From: Marinimicrobium sp050113635
GTDB lineage: Bacteria > Pseudomonadota > Gammaproteobacteria > Pseudomonadales > Cellvibrionaceae
Assembly (NCBI RefSeq): GCF_050113635.1
Contig: NZ_JBNJLT010000003.1
Span: 248,001-312,000 of the forward strand
Direction of reading: 5' to 3'
DNA: 64,000 nt
The notes beneath the pieces were generated by a model. That model did not search any database and was not told the origin of the DNA. It saw nothing but the letters and a program-made list of their open reading frames with translations. Within the stretch, counting starts at the first letter, position 1. Each line of letters starts with the position of its first letter. Shown piece after piece: positions 24,924 to 34,095 of the stretch. The position numbers were made by a program, and so were the translations under genes.

Positions 24924-27539
24924 ATGGAAGCTTTACCCGAAACGCTGCGGGAAAATGTCCGCTTGCTGGGCGAACTACTGGGTGACACCGTTCGCGATCA
25001 CGAAGGTCAAGCCCTGTTCGACAAAATCGAAGACATTCGCCAACTGGGCAAAGCGATTCAGCAGAGTGACGATGAAGATGCGTCGCCGCTGGTAGAGCGC
25101 CTGGGAGAGTTGAACGACCAGGATGTATTGCCGATTGTGCGGGCGTTTAACCAATTCCTGAATCTGGCCAATATTGCCGATCAGGAGTACTCCTCCAGCG
25201 CCGAGGCCGAGCCTGAGGACGGTCTGAAAAAACTGTTGCTCGAATTGGCCGATACCCATGGGCGCGAACGCCTGGGGGAAGTGATTGGTGACCTGAACAT
25301 TCAGCTGGTTCTGACCGCTCACCCCACTGAGGTGACCCGCCGAACTCTGATTCGGAAGTACGATCAAATTGTCCACACGCTCAATGAGCGCCAAAGTGGC
25401 AGCCTGCTGACCTATGAGCAGGATAAACATCGTGGTCGCCTGCATCGTTTGGTGGAGGAAATCTGGAGTACCGACGAGATTCGCAGTGAGCGTCCGTCGG
25501 CGGTGGACGAAGCCAAATGGGGCTTCGCGGTGATTGAGAACAGCCTCTGGCAGGCCGTGCCAGACTTTATTCGCCACCTGGACCGCCTGTGCGCCCGCCA
25601 TTTTGATTTGAATCTGCCCATTGAGTTGAAGCCCTTCAGCTTTTACTCGTGGATGGGCGGTGATCGGGATGGTAATCCGAATGTCACCCACGATGTGACG
25701 CGCGAAGTGCTGTTGCTGGGCCGCTGGATGGCGGCGGACCTCTATCTGAGAGATATCCAGAGTCTGGGTAATGACCTGAGCATGCACGAAGCCACTGAGG
25801 CGTTGCAGGCCCGTTTCCCGGAAAGTCGTACGCCCTACCGCGATCTTTTGGCTGAACTGCGCCAGCGCCTTCAGGCAACCCTTGACTGGACGGAGGCTCG
25901 CCTCAAGGGTCGCAATCCAGAGCGGGACAGCCGTGTGATTACCGAACGGCAGGATCTGCTGGACCCCCTGATGATGTGTTACCACTCACTGCGTGAAGTG
26001 GGTCTGCCGCATATTGCCAACGGTCCGGTACTGGACAGCATTCGCCGGGTACAGAGTTTTGGTGTCAATCTCGTTCCGCTGGATGTCCGGCAGGACGGCG
26101 AGCGTCATGTCAAGGCGATGGACGAACTGACCCGTTATCTGGGCCTGGGCAGCTACGAGGAATGGGACGAAGACGCCCGGCAGTCTTTCCTTCTGGAGCA
26201 GTTGGAAAACAAGCGGCCGCTGCTGCCGTCCCGCTGGCCGATGAGCGAGGAAACGGAGGAGGTGCTTGCCACCTGCCGTGTTATCGCCGATGAGCCGCCG
26301 GAAACGCTCTCCAACTACGTGATTTCCATGGCACAACAACCCTCCGATGTACTGGTGGTGGCGTTGTTCCTGCGTGAATGCGGCATGACCTGGAATATGC
26401 CTGTGGTCCCGCTGTTTGAAACGCTCGACGACCTGGACCGCGCGCCGAAGGTCATGGACCGGTTGTGGCAAATCCCCTGGTATCGTGAGCATACCTCCGA
26501 TAAGCAAACCGTCATGATCGGTTATTCCGACTCGGCGAAAGATGCCGGCAAATTCGCCGCCACCTGGGCGCAGTACAAAGCGCAGGAAAAACTGGTGGAA
26601 CTGTCCGAGCAATACGGCATTAACCTGGTCTTGTTCCACGGTCGGGGCGGTACCGTGGGTCGCGGTGGCGGCCCGGTAGAGAAGGCCATGGCGTCCCAGC
26701 CTCCCGGCTCGGTGAAAGGCCATATCCGCGTCACCGAACAGGGCGAGATGATTCGCTACAAGTTCGGCCAGCCGCGCGTGGCATTCAGCAGCTTCTCGAC
26801 CTATGTCTCGGCCACGTTGCGTGCGACCCTGATGCCGCACGATGCCCCGCAGCCAGAGTGGCGGGAACTGATTGAGCGCATGGCGCAAAGCAGCCTGGAA
26901 GCCTATCGTGCCGTGGTGCGCGGTCATCCGCAATTTGTTCCTTATTTCCGCAGTCTGACGCCAGAGCAGGAATTGAATCTGCTTGCGCTGGGCAGTCGCC
27001 CGGCCAAGCGTAAGGCGACCGGCGGGGTGGACAGTTTGCGGGCAATTCCCTGGGTCTTTGCGTGGATGCAGGTACGCTTGAACCTGCCTTCCTGGCTCGG
27101 CGCCCGCCAGGCACTGGAGTATGCGCTGGAAAACGCTCCCGCTACCCTCACCGATATGCTGGAAAACTGGCCATTCTTCTCCAGCTTCCTGGATTTGCTG
27201 GAAATGGTGGTGGGCAAGGCGGATCTGCCGATTTGCAGCTATTACGAGCGGGAGCTGGTGCCGCAGGAACTGCATGGCCTGGGACAGCAGTTACGGGCGG
27301 ACCTGGGCGCTCTGGAAGTGCTGATCAACCGGATTAAGCGTCAGGACGAACTGCTCAACGATGAGCCGATGCTGCAGCGCGCCCTGAGTGTGCGTAAACC
27401 TTACATTGATCCGTTGAACTACCTGCAGGCCGAGTTACTCAAGCGTTATCGCAACAGTCAGGAAATCAGTCCCGATCTGGAGCGAGCGCTCAAGGTAACG
27501 ATGGCGGGCATCTCAGCCGGCATGCGCAATACCGGCTAA
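24924..27539 (+). CDS. ppc: Phosphoenolpyruvate carboxylase
   Basis: An 871-residue cytosolic enzyme carboxylating PEP to oxaloacetate to refill the TCA cycle; E. coli Ppc is 883. Signature 1 is seen as VLTAHPTEVTRRT and signature 2 as LFHGRGGTVGRGGGP, with MIGYSDSAKDAG between. The C-terminus ends MRNTG, as in the family. GGAGG lies 8-9 bases before ATG 24924. It is transcribed away from the CNNM gene; a strong hairpin lies downstream. Confidence 0.97.
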   Translation: MEALPETLRENVRLLGELLGDTVRDHEGQALFDKIEDIRQLGKAIQQSDDEDASPLVERLGELNDQDVLPIVRAFNQFLNLANIADQEYSSSAEAEPEDGLKKLLLELADTHGRERLGEVIGDLNIQLVLTAHPTEVTRRTLIRKYDQIVHTLNERQSGSLLTYEQDKHRGRLHRLVEEIWSTDEIRSERPSAVDEAKWGFAVIENSLWQAVPDFIRHLDRLCARHFDLNLPIELKPFSFYSWMGGDRDGNPNVTHDVTREVLLLGRWMAADLYLRDIQSLGNDLSMHEATEALQARFPESRTPYRDLLAELRQRLQATLDWTEARLKGRNPERDSRVITERQDLLDPLMMCYHSLREVGLPHIANGPVLDSIRRVQSFGVNLVPLDVRQDGERHVKAMDELTRYLGLGSYEEWDEDARQSFLLEQLENKRPLLPSRWPMSEETEEVLATCRVIADEPPETLSNYVISMAQQPSDVLVVALFLRECGMTWNMPVVPLFETLDDLDRAPKVMDRLWQIPWYREHTSDKQTVMIGYSDSAKDAGKFAATWAQYKAQEKLVELSEQYGINLVLFHGRGGTVGRGGGPVEKAMASQPPGSVKGHIRVTEQGEMIRYKFGQPRVAFSSFSTYVSATLRATLMPHDAPQPEWRELIERMAQSSLEAYRAVVRGHPQFVPYFRSLTPEQELNLLALGSRPAKRKATGGVDSLRAIPWVFAWMQVRLNLPSWLGARQALEYALENAPATLTDMLENWPFFSSFLDLLEMVVGKADLPICSYYERELVPQELHGLGQQLRADLGALEVLINRIKRQDELLNDEPMLQRALSVRKPYIDPLNYLQAELLKRYRNSQEISPDLERALKVTMAGISAGMRNTG

Positions 27540-27567
27540 TTCGGTGCTTAGCGCTTGCTTGTGGTTG

Positions 27568-27604
27568 GCGGACGACACACTGCGCTGCGTAATGTGTCGT
27601 CCGC
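27568..27604 (+). terminator. 12-bp perfect hairpin between ppc and smrA
   Basis: GCGGACGACACA (27568-27579) pairs perfectly with TGTGTCGTCCGC (27593-27604) around a 13-base loop. It starts 28 bases after the ppc stop and ends 22 bases before smrA. No T-run follows, so it may stabilise the ppc mRNA end or attenuate rather than terminate strictly. Confidence 0.5.
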
Positions 27605-27626
27605 GATGCAGGTTCCTGGAGCGATC

Positions 27627-28220
27627 ATGATGAGTGATAAACACGATGATTGGGCGCTATTTGAGCGTGAAATGCACGATGTAAAGCCCATCAAGCATGA
27701 ACACCGAGTCCCTCTGGGGGCGTCTCAGCCTTCGCAGGACACCCTGGCGCAACGGCGTGAAGCAGCGGCGGCCTCTGCGGTTTCCTCAGAAAAGAACTTC
27801 CTGTCGGGCGACTATGTGCCGCCGCTGGACCCACACGATGTGCTGGCGTTTAAACAGGATGGGGTGCAAAACGGGGTTTATCGCAATTTAAGGCTGGGTA
27901 AATACGCCGTGGATGCCCGTTTGGACTTGCATAGAATGACGGTGGAAGAGGCTCGCCGGGCTGTGTTCCAGTTTGTCCGGGACTGCATGGAGCAGGACAT
28001 TCGATGCGGGCTGATTACCCATGGTAAAGGGGTCGGTCGCGAGCGTCCCGCCCTGCTCAAGAGTTGTGTGGCGCACTGGCTGCCACAGTTTCATGAAGTG
28101 CTCGCCTTTCACTCGGCAACGCCGAAGCACGGCAGTAGCGGTGCCACCTATGTCCTGTTGCGCAAGAGTGAGCGTAAGCGTCAGGAGAACTGGGAACAGC
28201 AGCACAAGAGAAAAAACTGA
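27627..28220 (+). CDS. smrA: Smr-domain endonuclease (SmrA type)
   Basis: A 197-residue protein with a C-terminal Smr domain: LDLHRMTVEEARRAVFQFV, then GLITHGKGVGRERPALLKS, the family's nucleic-acid-binding and nicking motifs. The length and layout fit the stand-alone SmrA/YdaL group. ATG 27627, followed at once by another ATG at 27630, has TGGAGC upstream; the longer frame runs through the hairpin. Cellular role is uncertain; DNA or RNA nicking is proposed for relatives. Confidence 0.85.
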   Translation: MMSDKHDDWALFEREMHDVKPIKHEHRVPLGASQPSQDTLAQRREAAAASAVSSEKNFLSGDYVPPLDPHDVLAFKQDGVQNGVYRNLRLGKYAVDARLDLHRMTVEEARRAVFQFVRDCMEQDIRCGLITHGKGVGRERPALLKSCVAHWLPQFHEVLAFHSATPKHGSSGATYVLLRKSERKRQENWEQQHKRKN

Positions 28221-28252
28221 AGCGCTCTTTTCACTGGCTAGCGCTTGCTATC

Positions 28253-28552
28253 CTAAAGGGCGTTCTGCACCAGCACATAGGGCCGGATGACCAGAGCCCA
28301 TACCTCGCTATTGGCCGCAAACCAGGCTTGTGCCTGTTCATCACTGACGGCGTCGACGTGTCCCTGCTCCATCCATTGTTGAAGCTGCCCGCTGTTGTCG
28401 CGGGCCAGCTCGGCCCCCACCTTGATTAAATCCAGCTCCGGCGCAACGGCAATGGCTCGCCCGGCGGCAAAAAAGCGTTGCAGTTCATGCCAGGGAATGC
28501 GAGCGGTCTCCAGGTTGAGGCTGGTTTCCAGGGGCGGTTCGACGGTCGACAT
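28253..28552 (-). CDS. DUF2288 family protein
   Basis: A 99-residue soluble protein, all helical by appearance. The pattern ARIPWHELQRFFAAGRAI and DLIKVGAELARDN is that of DUF2288, a family of unknown function common in gammaproteobacteria. It lies 14 bases downstream of the TolC-family gene and is probably cotranscribed with it. Confidence 0.8.
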   Translation of the reverse strand: MSTVEPPLETSLNLETARIPWHELQRFFAAGRAIAVAPELDLIKVGAELARDNSGQLQQWMEQGHVDAVSDEQAQAWFAANSEVWALVIRPYVLVQNAL

Positions 28553-28566
28553 GATGAAAGAGTGGT

Positions 28567-29943
28567 TTACTCCACGTCGTAATCGCTGCGGCGGAGCATG
28601 CGCTCCTGGGCCAGTGCGGCATCGACTTCCTGAACGTCAGCCGGCGTCAGCATGCCAGCTACCTGTTGCAGAGCAAAGGTGTCGATAATGTAATCGTACA
28701 GCGCGTTCTGATAGTCGCGCTGGGCTTGATACAGGGCCTGCTGAGCCAACAGCACCTCCACCAGATTGCGGGTTCCCACCTCATAACCGGATTGAGTGGC
28801 TTCCAGCGCACTCTCTGCGGAGACGATGGCCTGGGCACGGGCTCTTACCTGGGAAACACCGGTTTCTACGGACAGGTGCAGGGCACGTGCAGACTGAATG
28901 GTACCGCGCTCGGCGCGATTGAATTCCGCTCGGGATTGCAGGTATTGGGCCTGCGCCTGACGACGTTCGGCGGATACGCCACCGCCGGAAAACAGCGGCA
29001 CATTGAGGCTCAATGTGATGGAGCGCCCCTCTACCTGGGTGTTGGTTGGAATGGGCTGACCGAAGAACTGAGTGCCTTCGTTATCAACATCGCTGTAGCT
29101 GGCTGATGCGCTCAGCGTAGGCAGGTGCTGGGACTTGCTGGCCCGGGCCGACTGTTCGGCCGCCACACTGTTGAGGCGCGCGACTTTCAAGTCGTAGTTG
29201 TTTTTCAGAGCAAACTCCACCCAGGCGTGGCGATCAGACGGGGTAGGGCGCACCACCGGGAAGTCCTCGGCAAGTGGGGCAATACGGTCGTGAGGTTGGC
29301 CGGTCAGCACTTCAAGTGCCTCGTAGGCGATGCCCAGATCCCCGCGGGCCTGCAAGGCGGCTGCCGCCGCGTTATCGTATACCGATTGGGCTTCATGCAC
29401 TTCGGTGATGGCTGTTAATCCCACCTCGTAGCGCTGTCGAGTTTGTTCAAGCTGTTGGTTGAGGGCTTTTTCCTCAGCGAGGGCGGTCTCCAGGTTATCC
29501 GCTGCGCGTAGCACATTGAAGTAAGCTTCCGCCACGCGCACGATCAGAGACTGCTGGTCCGCGCCGAACTGCATTTCCGCGAGTTCACTTAACGTGGTGC
29601 CGCGCTGGTATTGGTACCAGCGGGACATATCAAACAGGGGTTGGGTTAGAGAGATTTCCCAGCCGGAGTTTTCGCGCTCGAACGTGCCAGACTCATTGTT
29701 AATGTTGTCTGTCGTGTCTTCTTCGGTATCGGTATAAAACGCCCGGGCATTGATCTGGGGGAGCAAACCTGCCCGACCAAGGGCGCGATTTTCCAACCCA
29801 CCCTCGTAGGCGGCACGATCCGCCTGTAACTGGGCGTCGTGTTCAAGTGCCAACTCATAGATATCCAGGAGGGAGTTGGCGCTGGCGCCGAAAGAAGTCA
29901 GTGTCATCAGACCGAGAAAACAGAGTTTCTGGGTTGTTTTCAT
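28567..29943 (-). CDS. tolC: TolC-family outer membrane efflux/secretion channel
   Basis: A 458-residue protein with a signal peptide (FLGLMTLTSFGASA) and two OEP repeats. Family motifs include LLDIYELALEHDAQLQ near the mature N-terminus and RNLVEVLLAQQALYQAQRDY in the second repeat, as in type I secretion TolC proteins. It forms the trimeric outer-membrane duct for efflux pumps and type I systems, whose other parts are not in the window. The 200-base spacer upstream also holds the thi promoter on the other strand. Confidence 0.9.
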   Translation of the reverse strand: MKTTQKLCFLGLMTLTSFGASANSLLDIYELALEHDAQLQADRAAYEGGLENRALGRAGLLPQINARAFYTDTEEDTTDNINNESGTFERENSGWEISLTQPLFDMSRWYQYQRGTTLSELAEMQFGADQQSLIVRVAEAYFNVLRAADNLETALAEEKALNQQLEQTRQRYEVGLTAITEVHEAQSVYDNAAAAALQARGDLGIAYEALEVLTGQPHDRIAPLAEDFPVVRPTPSDRHAWVEFALKNNYDLKVARLNSVAAEQSARASKSQHLPTLSASASYSDVDNEGTQFFGQPIPTNTQVEGRSITLSLNVPLFSGGGVSAERRQAQAQYLQSRAEFNRAERGTIQSARALHLSVETGVSQVRARAQAIVSAESALEATQSGYEVGTRNLVEVLLAQQALYQAQRDYQNALYDYIIDTFALQQVAGMLTPADVQEVDAALAQERMLRRSDYDVE

Positions 29944-30107
29944 GTGAGTTCCTGTCTGTAACCGTCCAAACTGTTGCTGCCCAACGTCGGGATCAGGGAG
30001 GGAGACTCGGGAGTTTACTCACTCGTTCGCAGCAGGTCGAGTCCGGTTTGCGTCGAAGTTGTAAAAAAGGGTAAAACGCGCTGAAGACCGGCGCGAGGAG
30101 CTGCCAC

Positions 30108-30136
30108 TTTACACTGTACCGGGACTTCCTTAGACT
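30108..30136 (+). promoter_or_regulatory. Candidate sigma-70 promoter of the thi operon
   Basis: TTTACA (30108-30113) and TAGACT (30131-30136) are spaced by 17 bases. The predicted start point, about 7-8 bases downstream, coincides with the 5' end of the TPP riboswitch at 30145, which strengthens the call. Confidence 0.55.
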
Positions 30137-30144
30137 GATACGAC

Positions 30145-30226
30145 TTCGTCGGGGTGCCCTGCCATGAGGTGGGCTGAGATTTTACCCGTTGAACCTGATC
30201 CGGCTAATACCGGCGTAGGGAACGAA
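30145..30226 (+). ncRNA. TPP riboswitch (THI element)
   Basis: The conserved THI-box pieces are present: GGGGTGCCC, GGCTGAGA, ACCCGTTGAACCTGATC, and TACCGGCGTAGGGAA. The closing P1 helix is TTCGT (30145-30149) with ACGAA (30222-30226). The element binds thiamine pyrophosphate and lowers expression of downstream thiamine genes, here thiD and thiC. Confidence 0.97.
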
Positions 30227-30295
30227 AGCGAACCAGCCCCCTCGGTGTTTTCCGCCGACCTTGTCGATCTTTTCCGGCTTGTTGCTGACGTTTCC

Positions 30296-30324
30296 CGCGC
30301 CACTGTCTTTGGGAGTGGAGCGCG
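30296..30324 (+). promoter_or_regulatory. Hairpin sequestering the thiD ribosome-binding site
   Basis: CGCGCCACT (30296-30304) can pair with AGTGGAGCGCG (30314-30324) with one bulged A. The right arm contains the GGAG at 30317-30320 and reaches the GTG start. Such a helix is how translational TPP switches act, so it is the likely expression platform. No T-run suggests a transcription terminator. Confidence 0.5.
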
Positions 30325-31205
30325 TGAACGATTGTGTCACCCGATCAGAGTCGGCCAGCCCTCGCGTCGCCTTAACCATCGCTGGTAGCGATAGCGGTGG
30401 CGGCGCCGGCATTCAGGCCGATCTTAAAACCTTTGAGGCCTTCGGTGTCTTCGGCTGTTCGGCGCTGACAGCACTGACTGCCCAGAATAGTCTGGGGGTC
30501 CATGCTGTTCACCTCGTACCGCCAGAGTTTGTCAGGCACCAACTGCATGCGGTGCTTTCTGACCTGCCTGTCGCCGCTGCCAAGGTAGGCATGTTGGCCA
30601 ATGGCGCGGTGGTGCAGGCGGTCGTGGCGGCGCTGGAGAACTGGCCGGCGTTACCCGTGGTGGTCGATCCGGTGATGGTGGCTACCAGCGGCGACCGCCT
30701 GCTGGATACCGATGCCGAAGTCATGCTCAAGCAACGGTTGCTGCCGCGCACCACACTGCTGACGCCTAATAGGCCCGAAGCGGCGGCGCTGCTGGGAGAG
30801 ACCCCGGCCAGCGATCGGCGTGCGCTCTGGCGCCAGGCCGAGGGTTTGCTGGCGCTTGGCCCAACGGCGATTCTGCTGAAGGGTGGGCATGGCACCGGGC
30901 CCGATTCGGCTGACTTGCTGCTGACCCCCGAACACTCCGAAGTGTTTTCCTTTCCCAGACTCAATACCCGCAATACCCATGGGTCCGGTTGCACGCTGTC
31001 CGCAGCCGTCGCGGCCGCGCTTGCCCAAGGCTATTCGCTGCGCGACGCCATTGCGGTGGCTCGGGATTATGTTCAGCGCGCGTTGTCCGGTTCTGCCCGA
31101 TGGGTGCTGGGGCAGGGGCCGGGATCGTTGAATCACCGTGCGCACTCACCTCTGTTTGCAGTACCTGACATCCTCAATGCCGGGATTTCGGGCAAAGGTT
31201 CATAA
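30324..31205 (+). CDS. thiD: Hydroxymethylpyrimidine/phosphomethylpyrimidine kinase
   Basis: A 293-residue ribokinase-fold enzyme that phosphorylates HMP and HMP-P for thiamine synthesis. It has GSDSGGGAGIQADLKTFEA at the N-terminus and the anion-hole motif HGSGCTLSAAVAAAL at the C-terminus. GTG 30324 was chosen for the two GGAG sequences upstream and because residues before it are not conserved. First gene after the TPP riboswitch; thiC follows 68 bases later. Confidence 0.93.
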   Translation: MNDCVTRSESASPRVALTIAGSDSGGGAGIQADLKTFEAFGVFGCSALTALTAQNSLGVHAVHLVPPEFVRHQLHAVLSDLPVAAAKVGMLANGAVVQAVVAALENWPALPVVVDPVMVATSGDRLLDTDAEVMLKQRLLPRTTLLTPNRPEAAALLGETPASDRRALWRQAEGLLALGPTAILLKGGHGTGPDSADLLLTPEHSEVFSFPRLNTRNTHGSGCTLSAAVAAALAQGYSLRDAIAVARDYVQRALSGSARWVLGQGPGSLNHRAHSPLFAVPDILNAGISGKGS

Positions 31206-31273
31206 ATGTCCTTTCTCATTGCATTTCGTTGGTTACACATTTAATGGTTGGTCGCTATTTTAAGGAGCCTGTT

Positions 31274-33190
31274 ATGTCTTCCGAGTTGTCTGTTCCTCCC
31301 CTGCGTGAATCTGCCCAAGTGGATTCCGCTTCCGTTGCGTCGCTGCCCGGATCGCAGAAAGTCTATGTGCAAGGCTCCCGACCCGATATTCGGGTCCCTA
31401 TGCGGGAAATTCATCTCAGTCCGACGCCCACCGAGTTCGGTGGCGAAGAGAACCCCAGTTTACGGGTGTACGACACATCCGGCCCCTATACCGATCCGGC
31501 GGCGGCGATCGACGTGCGCCGTGGGCTTGCTGCGTTGCGTGGGGCCTGGATTGATGAGCGGGGTGATACCGAACAGCTTTCCGGTGCGAGTGCCCACTAT
31601 ACCCGTCAGCGGATGGAAGACAGCGAGCTGGCGTCGTTGCGCTTTGAGTTGACGCGCACACCGCGTCGGGCAAGAAGTGGCCGTAATGTGACGCAGATGC
31701 ATTACGCGCGTCAGGGCATTATTACCCCCGAGATGGAATACATCGCGATTCGGGAAAATATGGCGCTGGCCGAGGCACGCGAACGCGGGGACACCCAGCA
31801 TCCGGGGCAATCGTACGGTGCGGCAATCCCCGACGAGATTACGCCGGAATTCGTGCGTTCGGAGGTGGCTCGCGGGCGGGCCATTATCCCGGCCAATATT
31901 AATCATCCCGAATCCGAACCCATGATTATCGGGCGCAACTTCCTGGTAAAGATCAACGGCAATATCGGAAACTCCGCGCTGGGTTCTTCCATCGAAGAAG
32001 AGGTGGCGAAACTCACCTGGGGCACTCGCTGGGGAGCCGACACAGTGATGGACTTATCCACCGGTAAACACATTCACGAAACCCGTGAATGGATTCTGCG
32101 CAACGCTCCGGTGCCGATTGGTACTGTGCCCATTTATCAGGCGCTGGAGAAGGTCAACGGTGTGGCCGAGGACCTGACCTGGGAGATTTTCCGGGACACA
32201 TTGATTGAGCAGGCCGAGCAGGGTGTGGACTACTTTACCATTCATGCCGGAGTGCTGTTGCGCTATGTTCCGCTCACGGCGGAGCGCGTTACCGGCATTG
32301 TGTCGCGGGGTGGTTCCATTATGGCCAAGTGGTGTCTGGCTCACCACCGGGAGAACTTTTTGTATACGCACTTCGATGACATTTGCGACATCATGAAAGC
32401 CTACGATGTGGCGTTTTCCCTGGGCGATGGTCTGCGGCCAGGATCCATTGCCGATGCTAACGACGCCGCCCAGTTCGGTGAGCTGGAAACGCTGGGTGAG
32501 TTGACCCATCGGGCGTGGGCGCACGATGTGCAAGTGATGGTGGAAGGCCCGGGACATGTGCCCATGCAAATGATCAAGGAAAACATGGACAAGCAGATCG
32601 AGGTGTGTGGAGAGGCGCCTTTCTATACGCTGGGGCCTCTGACCACGGATATTGCACCGGGTTACGATCACATCACCTCGGGGATCGGTGCGGCGATGAT
32701 TGGCTGGTACGGCTGTGCCATGCTGTGCTATGTGACGCCCAAGGAGCATTTGGGACTGCCCAATAAAGACGATGTAAAAACCGGCATTATTACCTACAAG
32801 ATTGCCGCCCATGCGGCGGATTTGGCGAAAGGACATCCAGGGGCCCAGTTGCGCGATAATGCGCTGTCCAAGGCGCGCTTTGAATTCCGCTGGGAAGATC
32901 AGTTTAATCTCGGACTGGACCCGGATACCGCACGGGCGTTTCACGACGAAACGTTACCCAAAGAGTCGGCCAAAGTGGCTCACTTCTGCTCCATGTGCGG
33001 TCCCAAGTTTTGTTCGATGAAGATTTCGCAGGAAGTGCGGGAATACGCCGCTGAACACGGTACGGAGGTGGTAGAGGAAGCGGTCCGGATGGTGGACGTG
33101 GAAGCTGAAATGCAGGAAGCGGAAGCCGGAATGCAGCAAAAGGCTCGTGAATTTCGGGAGCGGGGAGCGGAGCTGTATCGGAAAGTGTAA
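31274..33190 (+). CDS. thiC: Phosphomethylpyrimidine synthase
   Basis: A 638-residue radical-SAM enzyme that rearranges aminoimidazole ribotide into HMP-P. The C-terminal cluster motif is CSMCGPKFCSMK (CxxCxxxxC). GNSALGSSIEEEVAKLTWG and MVEGPGHVPMQMIKENM are family segments. TAAGGAGCC precedes ATG 31274; the longer frame is rejected. With thiD it makes the pyrimidine half of thiamine; the thiazole genes are elsewhere. Confidence 0.97.
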   Translation: MSSELSVPPLRESAQVDSASVASLPGSQKVYVQGSRPDIRVPMREIHLSPTPTEFGGEENPSLRVYDTSGPYTDPAAAIDVRRGLAALRGAWIDERGDTEQLSGASAHYTRQRMEDSELASLRFELTRTPRRARSGRNVTQMHYARQGIITPEMEYIAIRENMALAEARERGDTQHPGQSYGAAIPDEITPEFVRSEVARGRAIIPANINHPESEPMIIGRNFLVKINGNIGNSALGSSIEEEVAKLTWGTRWGADTVMDLSTGKHIHETREWILRNAPVPIGTVPIYQALEKVNGVAEDLTWEIFRDTLIEQAEQGVDYFTIHAGVLLRYVPLTAERVTGIVSRGGSIMAKWCLAHHRENFLYTHFDDICDIMKAYDVAFSLGDGLRPGSIADANDAAQFGELETLGELTHRAWAHDVQVMVEGPGHVPMQMIKENMDKQIEVCGEAPFYTLGPLTTDIAPGYDHITSGIGAAMIGWYGCAMLCYVTPKEHLGLPNKDDVKTGIITYKIAAHAADLAKGHPGAQLRDNALSKARFEFRWEDQFNLGLDPDTARAFHDETLPKESAKVAHFCSMCGPKFCSMKISQEVREYAAEHGTEVVEEAVRMVDVEAEMQEAEAGMQQKAREFRERGAELYRKV

Positions 33191-33247
33191 CCGTGGGGTG
33201 TGCGCGCCACTCGGGAGGAAGGCTGACTGTCTACTGCTGGGGCGGCT

Positions 33248-33344
33248 TAGTACAGTAATAGTACAGTGATAGTATAGTGATGGGTGGTTGCCGCTCGTGG
33301 CGAGCAACCCGTCCGCCATGCAAACCGACCGCCATGCAAACTGA
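33248..33344. repeat. Two short tandem repeats in the nudF leader
   Basis: Three 11-base units (33248-33258, 33259-33269, 33270-33280) follow the pattern TAGTACAGTGA with one or two changes. Further on, two 16-base units (33313-33328, 33329-33344) read CCGCCATGCAAACCGA and CCGCCATGCAAACTGA. They occupy the spacer between thiC and nudF, where the nudF promoter must lie. Replication slippage could explain both. Confidence 0.7.
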
Positions 33345-33362
33345 ACGAAAGGCCCGATACGT

Positions 33363-33989
33363 ATGCCCGATTGGAAAAAACCGCTTTTTGACCGCGACGA
33401 TGTGGAGATTACCCGCCGCCTCACGCTGTATAAAGATTTCTTCCGTGTCGACAAGATATCGCTTAAACACCGTATGTTCGAAGGCGGCTGGACCGAGGAT
33501 ATCTCACGGGAGCTGTTCCTGAGAGGGCCTGCCGTGGGAGTGCTGCTTTATGACCCCGAGCGGGATACGGTGGCGTTGGTGGAGCAGTTCCGGGCCGGCG
33601 CACTGACCGGCCCAGGCAGCCCCTGGTGCCTCGAAGTCGTAGCGGGCATGATCGAGGATAACGAAACTCCCGAAGCCGTGGCGCTGCGCGAGTCCGTCGA
33701 GGAGGCGGGCGTGGAACCCTATCGGCTGGAATATATTGCCCGTTATTTGCCCAGCCCGGGCGGCAGCGACGAGGTCATGCATATTCTGTGCGGTCTGGCT
33801 GACCTGGAAAACGCGGGAGGTGTTCACGGGCTGGACGAAGAGAATGAAGATATCAAGGTGCATGTCATTCCCGTCTCAGAAGTGTTCGACAATTTGTACA
33901 GTGGCCGCTTTAATAATGCCTCGGTGCTGCTGTGTCTCCAGTGGTTGCAACTGAACCACAGTCGCTTGCGTGGCTCGCAAACATGTTAG
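33363..33989 (+). CDS. nudF: ADP-ribose pyrophosphatase (Nudix)
   Basis: A 208-residue hydrolase cleaving ADP-ribose to AMP and ribose 5-phosphate. The Nudix box starts GMIEDNETPEAVALRESVEE, fitting Gx5Ex7REUxEExGU. The upstream FRAGALTG and downstream YLPSPGGSDE segments are those of the NudF/TrgB group. It heads the order nudF-yqiB-cpdA-yqiA-parE also found in E. coli. Confidence 0.93.
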   Translation: MPDWKKPLFDRDDVEITRRLTLYKDFFRVDKISLKHRMFEGGWTEDISRELFLRGPAVGVLLYDPERDTVALVEQFRAGALTGPGSPWCLEVVAGMIEDNETPEAVALRESVEEAGVEPYRLEYIARYLPSPGGSDEVMHILCGLADLENAGGVHGLDEENEDIKVHVIPVSEVFDNLYSGRFNNASVLLCLQWLQLNHSRLRGSQTC

Positions 33990-34095
33990 ACTGACAGTCT
34001 GTTTAAAGTGTGCGCTGTGCGCCTCAAAGCGTGTGCAGTGCGTATTATTCCACGGCCGTAGTGTTGTCGTTTGTCGTTGCGGAGACTAAACCTCC

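Noticed and set aside
25986..27275. 429-codon open frame antisense to ppc
   Set aside because: It lies wholly inside a certain gene, is rich in His, Gln, Arg and Gly as antisense frames of GC-rich genes are, and has no family features.
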